A stretch of 5,901 nt of DNA. Origin: JBAWXE01 sp037144255 (GTDB lineage Bacteria > Bacteroidota > Bacteroidia > Chitinophagales > Chitinophagaceae). Of this stretch, positions 1-5,455 are shown piece after piece. The notes under the pieces were generated by a model. That model saw nothing but the letters and a program-made list of their open reading frames with translations. It did no database searches and was not told the origin of the DNA. Made by a program: the position numbers and the translations under genes. How positions within the stretch are numbered: position 1 is the first letter of the stretch; every line of letters begins with the position of its first letter. Where the stretch lies: assembly GCA_037144255.1 (NCBI GenBank), contig JBAWXE010000132.1, positions 1 through 5,901 of the forward strand, written 5' to 3'.

Positions 1-21
1 TCGTACTAACATTCCTTTCAT
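1..21 (-). CDS. Possible start of a divergent gene, cut by the left window edge
   Basis: On the minus strand an ATG at 21-19 opens a frame reading MKGMLVR to the window edge without a stop. Seven codons are far too few to identify a product. The reasons to mention it are the ATG followed by AAA, a common second codon, and the 220-bp gap to the plus-strand gene at 242, which suits a divergent promoter region. It could equally be chance. A second in-frame ATG lies at 12-10. Confidence 0.2.
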
Positions 22-36
22 ATGTCATGAATTTCA

Positions 37-123
37 TCAGTAAACGATGGGTAACCAGTCGGTAAATAATGGAAATCCATCGGTAATTTTTCGGTAAAGA
101 ATCGGAAATAAATCGGTAAAAAA
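37..123. repeat. Degenerate 11-bp direct-repeat array, eight units, core TCGGTAA
   Basis: Consecutive units are TCAGTAAACGA (37), TGGGTAACCAG (48), TCGGTAAATAA (59), TGGAAATCCA (70, one base short), TCGGTAATTTT (80), TCGGTAAAGAA (91), TCGGAAATAAA (102) and TCGGTAAAAAA (113). The core TCGGTAA (TTACCGA on the other strand) recurs at an exact 11-bp step over the last four units. The period is not a multiple of three, so this is not a peptide repeat. It is about one helical turn, so the cores would lie on one face of the DNA. The array sits about 118 bp upstream of the DUF983 start and, if the left-edge gene is real, between two divergent genes. A multi-site operator or a decayed variable-number tandem repeat are both possible. 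Confidence 0.75.
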
Positions 124-241
124 GCTAATTGCTACAGCCTCAAAAAACACATTTATCACATTACATCTCATGTAACCCAGATGCGACCTTCCAATATTAT
201 CTAACAAATTCATTATCAATAAAAAACCGTTTCTTTGCAGC

Positions 242-643
242 ATGAGTTCCCCGCAAAAAGTGCCATCATTTACAGGTAGTTTATTGAAATATAAATGTCC
301 TAATTGCCGTCAGGGAAACATATTTTTGAACAAGAGTGTATTTCCCCTTGGTCAGGCATTCAAAATGGTAGATCGTTGCACCATCTGCGATGAGAAAATG
401 CAAAAAGAACACTATCGCGGCGGCGGTATGAACTATGCACTTACCGTTATGTTATTCTTCCTCAATATACTTTGGTACTGGCCCATATTTGGCATCTCTT
501 ACAAAGACAATAGTTTTTTCTACTTTCTGGGAGCTAGTACTTTGGTAGTTGTTTTGGCGCAGCCATGGCTCATGCGCATATCCTTGGTGGTATACTTATA
601 CCTTACTATTAAGTACCGTAGCAATAACGGCAAGCATAAGTAA
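242..643 (+). CDS. DUF983 family zinc-ribbon membrane protein
   Basis: This 133-residue protein has the usual DUF983 layout. An N-terminal cytosolic zinc-ribbon-like part carries two CxxC pairs (C19/C22 in KCPNCRQG and C46/C49 in CTIC). A conserved H-Y-x-G-G-G-M-N-Y stretch follows (57-65), then two hydrophobic helices at about 64-86 and 91-121. The segment QPWLMRISLVVYLYL (107-121) is typical of the family's C-terminal end. The cysteines probably bind Zn(II). The cellular role of DUF983 is unknown, and I assign none. The start is the first ATG in frame and gives the full family-like length. No Shine-Dalgarno sequence is visible, as is normal in Bacteroidota. The stop is 23 bp upstream of the trmO-like pseudogene on the same strand, so the two may once have been co-transcribed. 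The 11-bp repeat array lies upstream. Confidence 0.85.
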   Translation: MSSPQKVPSFTGSLLKYKCPNCRQGNIFLNKSVFPLGQAFKMVDRCTICDEKMQKEHYRGGGMNYALTVMLFFLNILWYWPIFGISYKDNSFFYFLGASTLVVVLAQPWLMRISLVVYLYLTIKYRSNNGKHK

Positions 644-666
644 ACAATACTCAATAAATACTTCAT

Positions 667-1121
667 ATGGAAAATATCATACTAAAACCTATTGGTTATG
701 TAAGCAATAACAGATCTGAAATAATAGATGATACTTGGGGCGAGGTAGCAAGTACTATCACTCTTACTCCCGACACTCCCAACTCATGCTTATAGGACTT
801 ACCGATTTTTCTCACTTACATGTCATCTATTATTTCTACTAGGTAGATGATAGTAAAATAACATTGGAAGCAAGACATCCCCGAAATAATACTGAACTTC
901 CTAAGATCGGAATATTTGCAAAACGTGCTAAAAATAGACCCAACAAAATTGGCAGCACCGTATGCAAACTTGAAAAAGTAGAAGACAACAAAATATTTGT
1001 AAGTGGGCTAGATGCTATTTATGGTACTCCTGAACTGGATATAAAACCATACATGTCAGAATTCGATCAGCGAGAGTCTTCACAACCCGCTTGGACTAAT
1101 GAGATCATGAAAAATTATTTT
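667..1121 (+). pseudogene. trmO: Broken TrmO-like (TsaA/UPF0066) tRNA methyltransferase
   Basis: TrmO-family proteins use SAM to N6-methylate t6A at position 37 of tRNAs. Frame 667-795 starts MENIILKPIGYVSNNRSEI, the family N-terminus, and stops at TAG 793-795. The match resumes one frame over from about 792 (GLTDFSHLHVIYYFY), meets an in-frame TAG at 840-842, and continues from 843 (VDDSKITLEARHPRNN, LPKIGIFAKR, RPNKIG, LDAIYGTPELDIKPY) to MKNYF at 1119-1121, where homologues normally end. Repair needs one inserted base near 790-795 and one sense codon at 840 (AAG or CAG in place of TAG). Together the pieces give about 152 codons, a normal length for the short Bacteroidota version. Residues usual in the family have also drifted, such as RPNPIGL to RPNKIGS and AIDGTP to AIYGTP. 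An internal TTG at 864 could start a fragment, but that would lack the N-terminal half. Family identity is confident. Inactivation is likely unless the sequence contains errors. Confidence 0.85.
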
Positions 1122-1315
1122 AAACCACCTTATTACTTCTACCCAATCCAATATTATAATTTCATCCTTCGTTTTTAGAATATAAAAATAACGTGTTTAC
1201 ACCAGGTTATTTTGGCATGGTTTTTGACTAATTCTACAGTAAGACACCCTACTCTATTGGCTCTATTACTATGCTGTGTGAAGGATATGTGCGATTTAAA
1301 AACCGGATTACCCTC
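1107..1315 (+). other. Coding-like remnant of unknown origin between the trmO-like gene and the next CDS
   Basis: Beyond MKNYF the trmO-like frame runs on as KPPYYFYPIQYYN. A one-base shift at about 1158-1162 moves into the frame reading FHPSFLEYKNNVFTPGYFGM (from 1160), then VFD, a TAA at 1229-1231, and FYSKTPYSIGSITMLCEGYV onward, open into the next CDS. The aromatic- and glycine-rich composition looks like real protein rather than noise, and the damage (one shift, one stop) resembles that in the preceding pseudogene. I do not recognise the family. It could be a second decayed gene starting at the ATG at 1107, a lost N-terminus of the 1316 gene, or chance. Confidence 0.3.
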
Positions 1316-1678
1316 ATGAATAACAACAGCATAGTACGTAACAATAGTTCAGATTCAGAAATATTACAAGCATTCCAGTGGTGGGAAAAATGGCGCGTAT
1401 TTTTTAACCTCATGTTAGGCCTCACATGTTTATCCATAGCCATTTTATTTTATACTGATATGACACTTGCCAAGATAGCTGGTCTGTTGATATGGATGTT
1501 AGCCATTAATATATTCTACTTTTCCTGCTTTGGGATTGAGATCGCATTACTGCATTACTCCAAAGGGAAATATAACCTTGCTCAACGTAGACAGTTATTC
1601 TTCTTCATATCTACTTTTTGTTGGATGATGGCAAGTCTCACATTTATTTTATCCATCAATATGCCTTCTCATTTTTAA
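1316..1678 (+). CDS. Small three-helix membrane protein, function unknown
   Basis: With the ATG at 1316 the product has 120 residues. A short polar N-terminus (MNNNSIVRNNSSDSEIL) precedes an aromatic, charged motif, FQWWEKWR (20-27). Three hydrophobic segments follow at about 27-46, 51-79 and 94-113, with a basic connector KGKYNLAQRR (83-92) between the second and third. The layout of a WEKxR motif, a helix hairpin with an acidic residue inside helix 2 (GIE, 73-75) and a basic loop resembles small uncharacterised Bacteroidota membrane proteins, but I cannot name a family. An in-frame ATG at 1271 would add 15 residues (MLCEGYVRFKN...). I prefer 1316 because those residues look like part of the upstream remnant. 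Neither start has a visible Shine-Dalgarno sequence. The gene shares its strand with DUF983 and the trmO-like pseudogene. Confidence 0.6.
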   Translation: MNNNSIVRNNSSDSEILQAFQWWEKWRVFFNLMLGLTCLSIAILFYTDMTLAKIAGLLIWMLAINIFYFSCFGIEIALLHYSKGKYNLAQRRQLFFFISTFCWMMASLTFILSINMPSHF

Positions 1679-1686
1679 CTATGTTT

Positions 1687-1701
1687 TTATAAAATTTATA
1701 A
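1687..1701. repeat. AT-only palindrome after the small membrane protein gene
   Basis: TTATAAA and TTTATAA flank a single central A, nine bases after the stop at 1678. The arms are all A/T and there is no loop, so this is a poor intrinsic terminator. I see no other terminator for the upstream gene cluster in the 243-bp gap. Confidence 0.3.
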
Positions 1702-1843
1702 CCCAGCCTCCACAATTATTAATTCTATAAAATACAACCTGAGATATTAAAATACCTTGTACATTATCTATTAAACTTAAATAACTACAATGATATTCAC
1801 TCATTGTATCTGCATACAGAACTGCATTTGAAACAGGTAGTAG

Positions 1844-1911
1844 TATACAAATAAGCTTCCTTTATCCGAAAAGAGCCACTATACTATAAATGACAAAAGC
1901 TTATTTGTATA
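1844..1911. promoter_or_regulatory. Perfect 15-bp inverted repeat just upstream of mtgA
   Basis: TATACAAATAAGCTT (1844-1858) is exactly complementary to AAGCTTATTTGTATA (1897-1911), separated by 38 bases. The right arm ends 10 bases before the mtgA ATG at 1922. In RNA this would form a long stem directly ahead of the start codon. In DNA it could be a pair of operator half-sites. CCGAAA in the loop (1866-1871) is also complementary to TTTCGG (1912-1917), the six bases immediately after the right arm, so a crossing pairing is possible. The repeat is seen directly. A regulatory role is inference. Confidence 0.6.
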
Positions 1912-1921
1912 TTTCGGTTCA

Positions 1922-2647
1922 ATGGCTACACAAAAAAGATCATTCATGGGCAGAGTATGGCGTTTTATTAAACGTACCATACTATTCCTATTCGTTTCCT
2001 CTTCACTCTATCTGTTGATATGTAAATGGGTAATGCCTCCTATCACTATGACACAAATAGGTGCCTTTGTGGGTGGTTATGGTCTGAAACGAGACTATGT
2101 AAGCTGGGATGAAATATCGCCCAATGTAGCCCTAGCAGCTATGGCCAGCGAAGATCAGTTGTTCCCCAGCCATGGTGGCTTTGATTGGAAATCTATAGAG
2201 AAAAGCCTGAACACCAGCCCCACCAAAAAGAAACATCGTGCTAAAGGTGCGGGTGCCAGTACCATAAGCCAACAGACGGCTAAGAATGTTTTTTTATGGC
2301 AGGGAGAAGGCATCACCCGTTATATACGCAAGGCTCCAGAATTCTACTTCACCAAACTGATAGAGTGGGTATGGGGTAAAAAAAGAATCATGGAAGTGTA
2401 CCTGAATGTAATAGAGATGGGGCCGGGAATATTTGGTATAGAAGCGGCATCGCAACAGTACTTCCATAAACATGCCAAGAACCTCAGCAGGCAAGAGGCT
2501 GCCATGATCATAGCTTGTCTGCCAAATCCTAAAAAGTTCACAGTAAAACCTCTGAGCAGACGCGTACAATGGCGCACTCCTAACATTATTGATCAGATGG
2601 AAAACCTAGAAGATTTTCCGGATGTAGATGAGCTGCTGAAAAGGTAG
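1922..2647 (+). CDS. mtgA: Monofunctional biosynthetic peptidoglycan transglycosylase
   Basis: This GT51-family enzyme polymerises lipid II into glycan strands at the outer face of the inner membrane and lacks a transpeptidase domain. The 241 residues are full length. A basic N-terminus (RVWRFIKR) precedes one membrane anchor at about 17-37, and the GT51 domain covers about 55-225. Catalytic motifs are intact: MASEDQLFPSHGGFD, with the likely catalytic Glu E77; GASTISQQTAKN (111-122); RKAPEFYFTKLIEWVWGKKRIMEVYLN (about 136-162, the region contacting lipid and glycan); and IEMGPGIFGIEAA, with the second conserved Glu E165. LSRQEAAMIIACLPNP (188-203) is the usual C-terminal helix. The start is the ATG 10 bases after the 15-bp inverted repeat. 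The gene stands alone on its strand, and its stop lies 6 bp from the end of the convergent thioesterase gene. Family and symbol are confident. Confidence 0.95.
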   Translation: MATQKRSFMGRVWRFIKRTILFLFVSSSLYLLICKWVMPPITMTQIGAFVGGYGLKRDYVSWDEISPNVALAAMASEDQLFPSHGGFDWKSIEKSLNTSPTKKKHRAKGAGASTISQQTAKNVFLWQGEGITRYIRKAPEFYFTKLIEWVWGKKRIMEVYLNVIEMGPGIFGIEAASQQYFHKHAKNLSRQEAAMIIACLPNPKKFTVKPLSRRVQWRTPNIIDQMENLEDFPDVDELLKR

Positions 2648-2653
2648 TACCGG

Positions 2654-3085
2654 TTAGAAAGTCTTTCCCTGCAATGTTTCTATTGCATTTCGCAATTCTG
2701 CAGGAAATGGGATCTTCTCGTTCTTATTAAAATCGTACATCACTACTACATCATGCGCTTCGGCAGCTCTTTCCTGCTGTTCGTTCAGTATCTGATGATG
2801 GATGCCAAAACTGGTATTCTTGATAAATGAGATACCTGCTTGTATGGTAATATTGCCGGGGTAATGCAATGGCTTTATGAACTGACACTGAGTAGAAGCC
2901 AATATAGGCCCGATCTTATCTTTATCTAATCTATCAGTTAGATGAATAGTCTCCCAATAGTTGACCCTGGAAGCCTGTATATATTTAAAATACATCACAT
3001 TGTTCACATGCCCAAATAGGTCTATTTCGCTCCAATCTATTCTGAGCTGTAGTTGTATGGGGAAATGATCTGCAAGTATACTCAT
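2654..3085 (-). CDS. Acyl-CoA thioesterase, hotdog fold (4HBT/YbgC-FadM type)
   Basis: This 143-residue single-domain hotdog protein probably hydrolyses acyl-CoA or acyl-ACP thioesters in the cytosol. Its substrate cannot be read from the sequence. The signature IDWSEIDLFGHVNNVMYFKYIQASR (residues 16-40) contains the 4HBT active-site pattern D-x-x-G-H-V-N-N-x-x-Y-F, with D22 aligned to the catalytic Asp and GHVNN at 25-29 starting the central helix. The rest follows the fold: CQFIKPLHYPGNITIQAGIS (about 67-86) is the strand pair after the central helix, then SFGIHHQIL and AAEAHDVVVMYDF. There is no signal peptide and the length is normal. The ATG at 3085-3083 gives the full fold with a short leader. 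It converges on mtgA and diverges from the OmpA-like gene, with 131 bp to that gene's start. No functional link to the neighbours is evident. Confidence 0.9.
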   Translation of the reverse strand: MSILADHFPIQLQLRIDWSEIDLFGHVNNVMYFKYIQASRVNYWETIHLTDRLDKDKIGPILASTQCQFIKPLHYPGNITIQAGISFIKNTSFGIHHQILNEQQERAAEAHDVVVMYDFNKNEKIPFPAELRNAIETLQGKTF

Positions 3086-3216
3086 CTCGGTATTTATTAT
3101 TGCTAAAGTAGTAAATGTGTCATTATTATCAGGATCCTTTAAAAATACATAAACGAAAAAAGTTTTATTTTATTTAATTTACAGACCCATTGTATCAATG
3201 GCAATTCATATTATTT

Positions 3217-4167
3217 ATGTATAAGTACCTGCTCATCATATTGATAACACTTGTAAGTGCCCATGCTAAGGCACAACCGGCGCAAGTGGAGCGGGATTCC
3301 TTTCATATTTTCTTCAGGCTGGATGACCCAAATCTGAATGAGGCCATGCAGTATAAGATAGACTCATTGCTACGTTATGGTTTGATACTCAGAGATAAAG
3401 ACATCATCATAGTAGGTTATGCAGACTATCTGGGGACTACAGGTTACAACGAAGTGCTATCCCAAAATAGGGCTATGCATGTAAAAGAGTATCTGGCGGG
3501 CAAAGGCGTAAAGTCTGAGCAGATAAAGATATGCATGGGTAAGGGGCAGATAAAACGTAATGATACCAGTAAGCTGGGTTATGCACCCGACAGAAAAGTA
3601 GATATTGTGATAGAACGAGCACAAGACCCTGAATCTGATACACCAACAGAAGAACCTGATAACGTTATTACCTTTAAAAAGAAACAAAAGAAAACCCCAG
3701 CCAAGGTGAATGTTTTTCCGGGTGGTGTGCCTGTAAACCCAAGTAAAACTGCTACTGCAACCCCACCTGATAGCCAGTACAAGCTAGATAAGTACAAACC
3801 GGGAGAAACATTTGTGCTGAACAAAATATTCTTTGAGTATAACAGACATATTATTACAAAGGAATCTGTAAGCGAACTAGACAATCTATATAATGCACTA
3901 GCTAAATACCCTAATATAAAGATACAAATAGAGGGACACATTTGTTGTATAGATGAGATAGACGCATTGGATGATGATACACATGAACTGGCATTATCTG
4001 TAAACAGAGCTAAATACATCTATGAGTATTTAATATCAAGGGGTATTAATGCAGACCGCATGAAATATATAGGCTATGGTAGAACCAGACCCATGATAAA
4101 AGTAGAGCGCAGCCGCGATGACCAAGCTAAGAACCGCCGTGTGGAGATAAGGATATTAGAGAAGTAG
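3217..4167 (+). CDS. Exported protein with two OmpA-like domains
   Basis: OmpA_C-like domains bind diaminopimelate in peptidoglycan from the periplasmic side. The chosen ATG at 3217 gives 316 residues beginning with a clear Sec signal peptide (about 1-19, MYKYLLIILITLVSAHAKA). A TTG at 3190 would only add nine residues ahead of it. Domain 1 (about 29-134) has GYAD (67-70) and NEVLSQNRA, with D70 and R85 at exactly the 15-residue spacing of the ligand-binding Asp and Arg known in OmpA. A Pro/Lys/Thr-rich linker (about 140-190) leads to domain 2 (about 199-316), which has GHICC (240-244), a longer acidic loop, LSVNRAKYIYEYLISRGI, IGYGRTRP and a terminal NRRVEIRI. Domain 2 lacks the canonical Asp. 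There is no beta-barrel or lipobox, so it is probably soluble in the periplasm or part of a larger envelope complex. It stands alone. The 258-bp gap after it shows nothing I can identify. Confidence 0.88.
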   Translation: MYKYLLIILITLVSAHAKAQPAQVERDSFHIFFRLDDPNLNEAMQYKIDSLLRYGLILRDKDIIIVGYADYLGTTGYNEVLSQNRAMHVKEYLAGKGVKSEQIKICMGKGQIKRNDTSKLGYAPDRKVDIVIERAQDPESDTPTEEPDNVITFKKKQKKTPAKVNVFPGGVPVNPSKTATATPPDSQYKLDKYKPGETFVLNKIFFEYNRHIITKESVSELDNLYNALAKYPNIKIQIEGHICCIDEIDALDDDTHELALSVNRAKYIYEYLISRGINADRMKYIGYGRTRPMIKVERSRDDQAKNRRVEIRILEK

Positions 4168-4425
4168 GAGGCATTGACAAAATAATACATCAAACTTCCT
4201 AAGGTTTGTGCAAAATTAGTATTTCCCCTCAAAAAAGCTGCATAACCAAATAAGCAATTACACCGATCTATCCCTAATAATGAGGTATTAACTTATTGTA
4301 CTTTTATTACACTTTTCAGCCACAATTTATTATCAAACTGATACTTATCATCTTATTGCAACTAATAGCATAGTACGTTTAATATTATATCTCATTCCTA
4401 TATCCGATCCTTTAAAAACTACAAA

Positions 4426-5217
4426 ATGAAAAAAATCACAAATCTTATTTGCTTAATAATTAGCATGATAAGTAACCATTCAACAGCACAAACACTACCC
4501 TACAACGGCACTTTTGAAGGTACATGGTCAGGTATCTCAGGGTATATGTTACCACAAAATTGGGCGCGACCAACATACAATGGTTTTAGCGATAGTGTTG
4601 GCGGTTATAATAGCCCTAAGGCTATTAGATTTGCAGATGTGTATGATGGTCAATTTTGGGTAGATGGCTATATAGTACAATCGGATACCTTACCCATAAA
4701 ACCAACCTATTTTTCAGGCTGGTGTAAAGGGATGGGGTTCAGAGAAGTAGCAGTATATGATAGCTTCGGCAATTTAGTATGTGGGATAAGCGCACAAGCA
4801 AATTTCAATTTTGCTGACTGGACCTATTTTATAGATACCATGCATTATACATCCGGTGCCACGCCTTATGTAACTGTCATATCTATTGGTAGTAGCGGCA
4901 TAGGTGGTACTACAGCATATTTCGACAGTCTGCATCTTGATTATATATATAACCCTACAAGTGTACCAGAAGTAAAAAACGATCATCAGATAACACTAAG
5001 CCCCAATCCTTCAAACGATCATTTTACTATCAATACAAATGAAAATATAAAGGGAGCGATGTTGGAAGTATTTAATATTATGGGAGCCAGAGTCTTTTCT
5101 GTACCTCTAAATGGTAATGAACAAAAGATAGATTGCAGCTCTTTGCAACAGGGTATCTATTTTGTAAAAATAACTGAGGGCACAAATTCATTCGTTCAAA
5201 AATTGTATAAAGAATAA
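4426..5217 (+). CDS. Secreted protein with T9SS type A sorting domain
   Basis: This 263-residue protein is exported by Sec, then carried across the outer membrane by the type IX secretion system. A signal peptide spans about 1-22 (MKKITNLICLIISM...STAQ). The C-terminal sorting domain spans about 189-263: ITLSPNPSNDHFTI, LEVFNIMGARVFSV, a turn, IDCSSLQQGIYFVKI and a terminal basic KLYKE, all hallmark type A positions. Between them, residues 23-178 are rich in aromatics, Gly and Thr with alternating hydrophobic residues, as in a beta-sandwich. The opening FEGTWSGISGYMLPQNW and the closing TTAYFDSLHLDYIYN resemble non-catalytic, carbohydrate-binding-like domains of Bacteroidota secreted proteins. 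I see no catalytic motif, and the ligand is unknown. The ATG has A-rich DNA before it (AACTACAAA). The gene is monocistronic, ending at the strong terminator at 5245. Confidence 0.88.
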   Translation: MKKITNLICLIISMISNHSTAQTLPYNGTFEGTWSGISGYMLPQNWARPTYNGFSDSVGGYNSPKAIRFADVYDGQFWVDGYIVQSDTLPIKPTYFSGWCKGMGFREVAVYDSFGNLVCGISAQANFNFADWTYFIDTMHYTSGATPYVTVISIGSSGIGGTTAYFDSLHLDYIYNPTSVPEVKNDHQITLSPNPSNDHFTINTNENIKGAMLEVFNIMGARVFSVPLNGNEQKIDCSSLQQGIYFVKITEGTNSFVQKLYKE

Positions 5218-5244
5218 ACACTGAGTAACACAAGAAAGTACATA

Positions 5245-5272
5245 GAAAGGCAACCTAAATGGGTTGCCTTTC
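5245..5272 (+). terminator. Hairpin terminator of the T9SS cargo gene
   Basis: GAAAGGCAACC (5245-5255) pairs perfectly with GGTTGCCTTTC (5262-5272), giving an 11-bp stem with a 6-base loop, 28 bases after the stop codon. The T-run lies in the 3' arm rather than after it, and the paired A-run in the 5' arm means it could act in both directions. It separates the cargo gene from the NuoE-like gene. Confidence 0.8.
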
Positions 5273-5368
5273 GCTAATAAGTATCAGCTATCATTTCTAG
5301 AAAGACACATTGCAATAACATTTAATGATAATAATAGCTTATGATGTGTCATTTTGGGGAATAATGGT

Positions 5369-5376
5369 TAAATTTG
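5369..5376 (+). promoter_or_regulatory. Candidate Bacteroidota -7 promoter element before the NuoE-like gene
   Basis: TAAATTTG matches the Bacteroidota sigma consensus TAnnTTTG at every fixed position and would give a leader of roughly 70 bases to the ATG at 5456. No TTG lies 17-23 bases upstream (the nearest is 5354-5356, 12 bases away), so the -33 element is missing and the call is weak. Confidence 0.3.
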
Positions 5377-5455
5377 ATTTGAAAGGAGATTACTATTCGT
5401 AATTATTCAGACATTAAATATGAATAAATTACAATGCATGAATTAAAAATATCTT

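Noticed and set aside
37..123. The repeat array as CRISPR or DnaA-box cluster
   Set aside because: Units are 11 bp with no unique spacers, so it is not CRISPR. The core TTACCGA does not match the DnaA box TTATCCACA.
37..243. Minus-strand open frame of 68 codons across the 11-bp repeat array
   Set aside because: It overlaps the repeat array and the 5' leader of DUF983, and its sequence is low-complexity with no recognisable domain.
1328..1339. 12-bp AGCATAGTACGT repeated at 4367-4378
   Set aside because: One copy is inside a coding region and the other intergenic, with no shared context. Chance is enough.
2294..2586. Two minus-strand open frames inside mtgA
   Set aside because: Both are antisense to conserved GT51 motifs and show no protein-family features.
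3133..3145. 13-bp GATCCTTTAAAAA repeated at 4406-4418, both upstream of exported-protein genes
   Set aside because: The distances to the start codons differ greatly (71 against 7 bases), and an A/T-heavy 13-mer can recur by chance in this composition.
3190..3216. TTG at 3190 as start of the OmpA-like gene
   Set aside because: The ATG at 3217 begins a textbook signal peptide, and the nine extra residues (hydrophobic, aromatic) add nothing to it.
3579..4019. Minus-strand open frame of 146 codons inside the OmpA-like gene
   Set aside because: It lies antisense to a well-supported OmpA domain and looks like the mirror of that gene's codon pattern (Ser/Leu/Ile/Val-rich), with no domain of its own.
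4191..4208. Short hairpin CAAAC...GTTTG after the OmpA-like gene
   Set aside because: The stem is only 5 bp with an 8-base loop and no T-run follows, so it is not a credible terminator.
4374..4381. TACGTTTA as a -7 promoter box for the T9SS cargo gene
   Set aside because: It misses the final G of TAnnTTTG, and the nearest TTG is only 15 bases upstream.
5304..5350. 7-bp inverted repeat GACACAT / ATGTGTC before the NuoE-like gene
   Set aside because: The arms are short and separated by 33 bases, which is expected by chance in this region.
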